Made by a program: the position numbers and the translations under genes
Assembly: GCA_947311845.1 (NCBI GenBank)
Contig: CAMZMU010000027.1
Coordinates: 32,751,723 to 32,815,722 of the forward strand
Source: Poa pratensis
Taxonomy: Eukaryota > Streptophyta > Magnoliopsida > Poales > Poaceae
Length of the DNA stretch: 64,000 nucleotides
Direction: 5' to 3'
Shown: positions 57,071 through 64,000 of the stretch, in pieces
How the letters are laid out: each line of letters begins with the position of its first letter
How positions within the stretch are numbered: the stretch's first letter is position 1
The notes under the pieces: model-generated
Database searches by the model: none
What the model was told of the DNA's origin: nothing
The model's input: only the letters and a program-made list of their open reading frames with translations

Positions 57071-59275
57071 TCACATTTTGTTGTTGTCAAGATGCCACCT
57101 CCAGTTTTTTGACTCGTTGAAAGAGGCAGAAGCCCACTTGTAGGGATACAGCTTCCTCAATTTGACCATGTCTCCCTTATTGATTTGTGGGATGTTCTGC
57201 CCATCCCACTGCTCAATATTATGAAGAACGTGGTACCCGCAGTCTTTGCTACATGCACAAAAATAGGGGAATGGAAAACACAACTACCAATTAGAGTCTG
57301 GTGAAACTACCACATAGATACTACACAGCTGCCAGCTTATAGAGCTATAACTACCAGAAAAAACAAAAAGTGCAAAAAACAAGGGGGTTAAAAGCATGTA
57401 CGTACTTGGTAAACTGTCGATGGGCATCTATGATCTTCAGCGGGTAATGCCCAATCTGTACCTTGGAGTCGCTGTAATAGGTAGACCACATCGTCTTAAC
57501 CCTCATCATGAAACCATTTGCATGACCAACGAGGCCTACGTTGCCTTCACCACGAAGTGAGTCAAGGGCTTCAAATCTTTCTGCCTCCAAATTCAGGCAC
57601 ATAAAGTACCAGTGATTCCCACTTGGTTCTCCTTTCGCAATCTCATGCATGACTGCAAAATGTACCTAGTGAAAAAAAGGAAAAGCAATGAGAAAAATAG
57701 GAAACTGGTAAGTGCAAGCAATTTAACTGCTAGCTTGTGCAAAAAATTCTAGTAGGCAGTAAAAATAGCTGATGGAATGTACAAGGAAATAAATCTGGCA
57801 GAAAGCAAAATATATTCCAAAAACCCAAAAGACATTCGGTATCCTTACTCTTTTCATGACACTCAGAGAATATGTCGGTGTCCTTTTGAAAGCTTCAACT
57901 ACAAGAGGCTTCATCAGATCATGATCCATCAAATATTTTCATATCAAGTACGGCATTATTTTCTTTCCCGGGATTGTGTTTGTTTTCTGGAGGTACTCGA
58001 TGCCAACGTCCATGCAACTGTTGGAGAGTTCGCCCCTGACGTGGATAGAATCAGCTAGATCACCGGTGAAAGCCCAGCAGTTGTTGTATTGGATTATCCG
58101 GTAACTGTTTTCCAATAAAGACAAACATCAGGGGAGAAATGGAACATTGAGTTCAGTACTAAACAAAAAATAGCTATCTGACAAAAGGCAGAAACACAAA
58201 GCAGATGGTGATCACCTCTTTACATTCGACGAGCCGTCTCTGTGGTAGGAGCTGCTGAGCAATATCTTATTGTAAACATCTTCTTGATCCGCTGTAACCG
58301 TCAATGCTGACTCATACGGTGAGCTCTTGAAACGGGACAGCTTCTTCACCCTAGCTTTCTGGGGTTTAGCCTTCGGTGTTAAGCTGGCAACACCAATACT
58401 TGGCCCTGCTTTGGCCTTCTCTTCGTTAGCGCGCTTCTTGGCAAAGAAAGCCCGAGACATCTCCTCATACCTATCATACTCCTCCTCGCCTCCAGTGGTT
58501 AGTTCTGCTCTAATTCCCGCGATAAATTCTTTACCTCCGTTGACATTACGTACTCCTCAAAGCCATCATCAGTTGTTACGTCTACAAAAAAAATAGGGAC
58601 ATGATCAGCAAAAAAATATGAACTGACCATATAAAAAGATAGACATCTACCATGCTATAAAAGTGCAGCTACCAAGTAAAAACATATTTTCTAAATAGGG
58701 AGAATAAAAGAGCACCATGCATTAGAAAGCCAAGCACTGTATAGTAGACAGATTAAGATACCACATATAATAAGAACAGTTATCAAATTTAAAAAGCACA
58801 TCTACCACATAATAGACACTCTTTACCAGGGGACAAAAAAAGACGTACCAGGGGATGGGATACAAGCAAGTGGCCTGACATCAAGTGCTTCCTCATCACT
58901 GCACGTCTCCTGTGAGCTCGACAATATGTTGAAGGGAGGCGGGGTAAACATTCCTAGATGATCATCTATAATCTTTCCCATGTGTTCGTCATGCTTCCTT
59001 TTACGGCCACTACCACCAACTGGCATTGGTTTTTTACCAGTTGTCCTTGCTTCCTGTAGCTGTTGCTTGCTGAATGAATCTGATAATCCTTTGATGAGAG
59101 CAAGTTGGTCGGGTGTAATAGCCGTCTGACTGCCCTTGTCTGCACCAAATGTACGCAGATGCGTGGCAACATTAGGAGAGATCGACACTGGGATGCTGCT
59201 ACCTCCACTGCCCATTAAGTTCCTCAGCTGCACCTGTGGTGAGAGAACAATATCTCTGCACATGTTCTGATTTGG

Positions 59276-59491
59276 GGTGCCATCTGATTTCTTTTGGTCA
59301 GCAACTGAAGGTGAAACCACAAAGGCAGTGTTTGCGCTCCTCCCATCAGGCATGCTTTGCTTGGGGCTATTTCTAACCGTGGGAGAAATAACGACAGCAT
59401 ACTTTGCGCTCCTCCCATCAGACATGCTTTGTTTGGGGGTATTGCTAACCGTTGGATATAGAACAAAAGCCGACTTTGCACTTCTCCCATC
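59276..59491 (-). repeat. Three tandem 24-residue repeats coded in exon 7 of the Ulp1-like gene
   Basis: DGRSAK/N begins three successive units of 72 bp each; they continue SAFVLYPTV, YAVVISPTV and TAFVVSPSV and carry NTPKQSMS or NSPKQSMP spacers. Ser-Pro and Thr-Pro sites suggest a phosphorylatable linker. Confidence 0.85.
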
Positions 59492-61172
59492 AGCTTCTGA
59501 AACAGGTTCAGTGTTGCTACTGCCTTTGCCATCTTTTAGCTTAGAGCTGCCAGCCAGTACTTCACCTTGATTGCCACCTTTGCTGGGTTCAGGGACTGGG
59601 CTTGCAGGAGACAAGGTCGATGAGCCACTCTGAAGTTTTTCAAGCCTGGGTGACTTCCTTGTAGGAGACAATGTTGAGGAGCGTTTCCTAAAACATATAA
59701 AAAGGAAACAACAAGAAGGTTAGTTAGGAAAACCAAAAACAAAAACATGATCCACAATAAGGGTAGCTACCAGGTAAATCCAACATGAATATCATAATAA
59801 ATCAAGGCAGCTAGCAGGTTAAAAATCTATGATGAAGGGCCGTCGCAAACCTTTTGTGAAGAGGATTGTATACAGGTATTCCCAGTATCACTGCAACCCC
59901 TTGCTTGATATTGTCGTGAACACTCTGTGATGATGAACCAGACTCTTTTGTACCGTGCAACCTTGATTTGGTAAGACTTGCTGCGAGTTTTGCTACACTA
60001 AATCTAATCTCATCATCTGCTTGCTGGCTTACAACAATTGGAGAATCACCTACAAACCCACCAATATAACCAGCCCCATCAGAACCAAACAGCTCACTGC
60101 CAGATGGAACAACAATCTGCGAATGATTGTGAGGAGGAGATGCAGTACAAGTAACTCCTGCTTCATCAGGAGGAGTAGATGCGCTAGCGATTGCTGATTT
60201 CTTGTTTGCTGCTATACCACTCGATGGGTGCATCTCACTCGCATCATCTCCACGGTCAATTTGCTCATCTTGTGCATCCTCTTCTTGGGCCCTTGATATG
60301 TTATTTGCATCTGTATCTATTTCTTCATCCTATGAATTGGCCTCTACATCTGCATCTGACCCATTGTTTCCCTCATTTGAAACACCAGCACCTCCATCTA
60401 CCTCTGATACATTGCCGCCACCTTTAGTAGCATCTACATCTGCACACCTCTCGCATGGAACAGATTCAGTAAAACCTTGTACGAGCTTGATCAAGGCGCC
60501 ATTGACAGACGACGCAAAAGAGAGCATAAGGGAGTGGGCTCTTTTGCTTTGCTGTTCATGTGCAATAAAAAGGGAATGGTATAATGTTAGGCATAACAAA
60601 AAAACAACACAAAAAACTGATAAAATAGGGGATGTAATGCATGCAGAAAATTTAGTACCTCAAAAGAGCAAGTTGGGTGAAGGTTCAGCTTCATCCAAGC
60701 CTCGAAACCATCCGGTCCACCAAAGAGACCCATCTCTCGAGACTGAACATCTTTGAACTCATCCCTTAACTACATAACAAAGTAAAAGTACAGATTTAGT
60801 AAGTTAGTTGCATGCACTAAAAATGGATAGCAAAGCTAGAACAAGACATGACAAAAAACAAACTCACCTGCATCACTCCAAATATGGTAGAATCATACTC
60901 CTGCATATCTAAGGCAGCCACCGCATCTCTTGCCTCATTTGTCCATGAATTAATAGCAAATGGTGTTGGTTCTAACTCCAGTTCCAAATGATCAGTGTTG
61001 ATAGCAGTGATGTATCGTAGCTATCCAAAAGGAAAAATCAAAAGAGGCAAAAAATCAGGGATACTAGATATACCATACACAGGTACCAGATTATGAATAC
61101 ACAGCTATCAGGATAGTAGTGCACATCTACCAGACCTAATAAAAGCAAATAGACATGGGGTCAGGGCATGAA

Positions 61173-61189
61173 GGGGGGGGGGGGGGGGG
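61173..61189. repeat. 17-base G run in a Ulp1-gene intron
   Basis: The homopolymer lies five bases from the exon 3 donor (GTGAGC on the minus strand), so it may affect splicing or be misassembled. Confidence 0.9.
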
Positions 61190-63220
61190 AGCTCACCATG
61201 CAATAAAACATACACCCCTTTCCATATTTCCCATTAGAGAGGTTCTCGTGCAGCTGGTCGACAACGAGTTTACAGAGGTTCATCTCTTTAGCTTGAGCTA
61301 TATCCATCTAATTAATAGCACAGATGAAACAAACAAGAGTTGTAAGCAGTATGATGATGCATTAAAACAACAAGGAATATGAGAAAAGAAATGAACTAAA
61401 TATTTGTTTATACCAGCATAGGATAGCAGTTGTTGCTGATGTGATTATCAAGAGTAGGTGCCAATACTGCAGACACTATGTGAACCATCCACAGCTCCTT
61501 GAAAGTCTCGTCTGCAGCCTTGTATTTTGTAATTCTCTTAGCCACATCGGATACTTTCGGCCTACTGCCTTCACCAGGGAAAAGACGACTAGAAATCTGC
61601 TCCTCTAACTCGCCATCCACATGGTACTTCACCTCCAGTGGACCGCGCGGCAGCCCAGTCAATAACTCGACAGACTCTTCTGTAAGAGGGATGATACCTC
61701 GACAGGGAACAACGAATGCCTGTCTGCTTGGATCATAGCATCTGGTGAACCAACTGTTCAGTGGATTGTGTAATGAATTACACTTGATACCCAAGAAAGG
61801 TCCCTGCCCCATAGCAACTACGGCTGCACGTTGATCATCGGTCCGATCATTATATAGCTGCGTGAACGCAAATGGAGAAGCCCTATTCCGGTCTACACGC
61901 TTAGCCTGCAACATAAGAATGACTGGTTACCATATTATCAAGTTCAAGATACAACATATTTCAGTCATAGTTACCAAATTAATGAAACAATGGTGATGCA
62001 TTAGTTGCTATTAAAAATGTCTGGTTATCAATTACATAAGTGCTAGCTACCAAATTAAGTGACTGAAGCTCTCAAAATGAGTTAAAACTACATAATAGCA
62101 CAAACTCTTAACCCACAAAAAATAAACCTACATCAGTGCACTACACCCCCACTTGAAAACTACACTAGTTTTGCACACCAACAAAAACAAGGTGAGAAAA
62201 GGGGTAAACAACTCACCACACGCCTCTTCCTTGTGTTATTCCCTTTCACATCACTACCTGCTTTATTTTTACTGCCCTTCCTCCTAGCCATCGCGCTAAC
62301 CCTGTTTCTGAAAAAACAGAACCAAATTCATCATGTGTACAACTTAATAGAACCAAAAAACCAGTAGCATCACCATAACCATCAAAAAAAGCACATACAG
62401 CACACATACCCTAAACCAGGCCCACATGAAAGGATACACGACCAAAATACTACGAGGTGCAAAAAATAGCAAACCACCAGGTTCAATAAAACAAGTTAGC
62501 TATCAGGTTGTTTGAACAAAAAAATCAAGTTAACTGGTCATACATACCAGTTTACTAAAAACAGCAAGCTAAACACAAAACACAACAAACATCCAGGTTC
62601 ACCAATTTAAGTTACCATATAAATACAATACAGCTAACAGGTTAAAACATGATGTCTATCAGAATCCTTGCAGCTATCAGGGCAACAAAAAAACAGAATA
62701 TAGCAACTATACACTACCATCACCAGCATCTCCTACACACATGTGTGATATGATGTTCTAGCAAAATTGAAACACACAAACAGATCCTCAACAAGTCAGT
62801 ACCCACAAATTTACATGGTTAAAACATTTCACCTGCGTAAAAACCTAACTAAGTAAACCCTATAAGCTGCCTAGCACAACAATCACCTGCACAGGACCTA
62901 AAAAACTAACTGAATGAACCCTATAAGCTAATGAACCACTAAAATAATCTACAGAACAAGCAAACAACAAGCCTAAGAACCCTAGTCTACACAAATCGAA
63001 CAAGCCATTGCTCTGGAACACAGATCCGCTCCCGCTGAGATCTAAGGAAGCCTAGCGCACAGCTGCTGCGGCGCCTCCGAAAACGCCGGAGTTCGTGGGG
63101 AGCGGCGAAGAACGGCGACGGGCCAGTACTTCAATCGAGGGGCGGACAGAGAGAGAATGGCGAGGGAAAGGGTGGCCGCTTCCTTACCGACAACGGAGCA
63201 GCGAGGTCGCGGTGCTGGGT

Positions 63221-63330
63221 CGGCGAGGAACCGCGGGGCGGCGCTCGCAGCGGCGAGAAAACCGCGGGCGCGGCGCTCGCAGCGGCGAGGAACGGCGGGG
63301 CGGCGCTCGCGGCGGCGAGGAATCGCCGGA
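63221..63330. repeat. 30-32 bp GC-rich tandem repeat in the right MULE arm
   Basis: CGGCGAG-A begins units at 63221, 63251, 63283 and a partial at 63313, each with GCGGCGCTCGC. It lies upstream of the Ulp1-like gene, in its likely promoter/5' UTR. Overlapping frames on both strands (for example 63042-63368) are artefacts of this repeat. Confidence 0.85.
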
Positions 63331-63579
63331 CGGCGCGAATCGCCAGCAAATCGCCGCGGCGGAGACACTGAGAGGAGAGAGAGCGTGGGGAACGGAATGA
63401 ATTTCCGACAAAAAAAACCTGAATTAATTCAACCGCACTCCCGCACGACTCCCAAAATTCAAAATGTTCACGTTTGTGCCACTGACCGCTGGGTCCCACA
63501 GGAACGTTATCCACACACGCCTCAGACCCAGGCGGTGCGCGACGGAGACGCACGATTGGTTTGTCCGAATCTTGACGAG

Positions 63580-63628
63580 CCGCCGCTGCGGGACGACGCG
63601 CGAGCGGCGCCTCCTGTTAGCATTCTCC
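63580..63628 (-). repeat. Right terminal inverted repeat of the MULE
   Basis: Read on the minus strand from 63628 it starts GGAGAATGCTAACAGG and reaches GCAGCGGCGG, matching the left end in order and spacing. Confidence 0.75.
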
Positions 63629-63637
63629 TTTAATTAA
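63629..63637. other. 9-bp target site duplication (right) of the Mutator-like element
   Basis: TTTAATTAA, identical to 52614-52622. Confidence 0.88.
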
Positions 63638-64000
63638 TCCTGCCTCCGAGCAGCTGAACAAGACCTACACAAAATGTATTTCCTTAAAAGAAAAGCTTCG
63701 TAAAACAAATAAGAAGGACGAGAGGAGGTCCAAGAGCATCTCCCCGTATCCCCTGAAAATGACTCTGAGAAAACGGTTCTGGGATCGAGAGAGAATTTTT
63801 TTGGGAACCCAAATAGCTTCGTGCAAATAGCTTTCATAGATTTTTTTCTGCCCCAAATATTTTTACACTATAATCATTATTCTTGCAAGTTGCAACTACT
63901 AATGTATCTACATAATCTTAAAATTTAGAAGGACGCAAATGAGAATTTAATTTGTGCGATCTATCTATACGATCATATGCCCTCTTATTTAATACTATTT
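63638..64000. other. Right flank of the MULE, no gene seen
   Basis: AT-rich DNA. It contains AGAGCATCTCCCCG at 63732, the same GAGCATCTCC word that opens the block at 24719, so another dispersed element may start here and leave the window. Confidence 0.4.

Larger units (their letters stand above)
57071..62291 (-). pseudogene. MULE-borne Ulp1 (C48) protease-like gene, 11 exons, with stops
   Basis: Exons by GT/AG: 62291-62217, 61905-61414, 61307-61197, 61020-60868, 60769-60659, 60551-59851, 59687-58849, 58581-58216, 58104-57849, 57665-57406 and 57248-57071. The protein starts with a basic MARRKGSKNKA segment (likely nuclear signal). Exon 2 resembles the N-terminal region of plant transposon-borne proteins (RGIIPLTEESVELLTGLPRG). 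The middle is Ser/Pro-rich and repetitive. The last exons form a Ulp1 domain with His in GNHWYFMCL, Asp in FEALDSLRG and Cys in KDCGYHVL. Ulp1 enzymes cut SUMO from proteins; whether this one does is unknown. Breaks: TAG at 60330-60332, TGA at 57939-57941 (a TGG would fit) and a one-base shift near 58545. Confidence 0.82.
52623..63628. mobile_element. Complete Mutator-like element (MULE), 11.0 kb, encoding FAR1-type transposase and a Ulp1-like protease
   Basis: Borders are set by the 9-bp duplication TTTAATTAA and by terminal inverted repeats of about 50 bp (52623-52670 and 63580-63628) that share GGCGCCGCT, GTCGT and CGCAGCGGCGG in the same order. Inside, a plus-strand transposase gene (to 56917) and a minus-strand Ulp1-like gene (62291-57071) converge with about 150 bp between stops. 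ULP-carrying MULEs are known (the Kaonashi type in Arabidopsis, CUMULE in melon), so the pairing has precedent. Both genes have stops or shifts, so this copy is probably not autonomous unless these are sequence errors. Confidence 0.88.

Overview
The window is nuclear DNA from a grass, most likely a Triticeae species (wheat, Aegilops, barley or rye). The signs are very GC-rich first exons beside AT-rich introns, Stowaway miniature transposons, deeply nested LTR retrotransposons with tRNA-Asp and tRNA-iMet primer sites, an RNase H-bearing LINE, and four host genes of recognisable plant families. All family names come from motifs read by eye; no database search was possible.

Layout. 1-2577: 3' part of an L1-type LINE, frame open. 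2743-6777 (-): seven-exon EF-hand Na+/Ca2+ exchanger-like (NCL) gene. 6.9-12.9 kb: intergenic, with a fold-back MITE holding a 42-bp Stowaway remnant, AT-rich local duplications, a 94-bp Stowaway and an 0.85-kb A-tailed retroposon with a 16-bp target duplication. 13012-15025 (+): intronless L-type lectin receptor kinase. 15851-23129 (-): 13-exon SNF2-RING helicase of the CHR27/CHR28 type, convergent with the kinase. 24.7-26.3 kb: GC-rich coding-like block with its own TATA box and a telomere-like tail. 27786-28965: solo LTR. 29254-30036: second copy of the A-tailed retroposon. 30579-48536: a retrotransposon stack. 49673-50473 (-): intact one-exon gene for a small MGCC-type protein predicted to be lipid-anchored. 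52623-63628: a complete 11-kb Mutator-like element.

The retrotransposon stack can be read from its target-site duplications. A Gypsy element with short (~318 bp) LTRs is arranged LTR - complete interior - LTR - truncated interior on the minus strand. Its middle LTR is split by a 7.45-kb non-autonomous Gypsy-like element (TSD ACGGT). Its truncated interior is split by a 2.6-kb solo LTR (TSD AACAC). Its left end breaks off at a 22-bp repeat copied from the neighbouring MITE end.

The Mutator-like element is the most notable object. It has a perfect 9-bp TSD (TTTAATTAA), ~50-bp GC-rich terminal inverted repeats, a FAR1-type transposase gene (FAR1, DDE, SWIM and zinc-knuckle motifs) and, convergent with it, an 11-exon gene ending in a Ulp1/C48 SUMO-protease-like domain whose His, Asp and Cys are visible. 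A short motif related to AGCTACCAGGTT is scattered through its non-coding DNA, and six exact copies of a related 11-mer lie in an array inside the left end.

Almost every broken frame in the window, in host genes and in transposons, is repaired by adding one base to a short run. Missing-base errors in the assembly are therefore at least as likely as real pseudogenisation. The exon structures given are by eye from GT/AG sites and frame.
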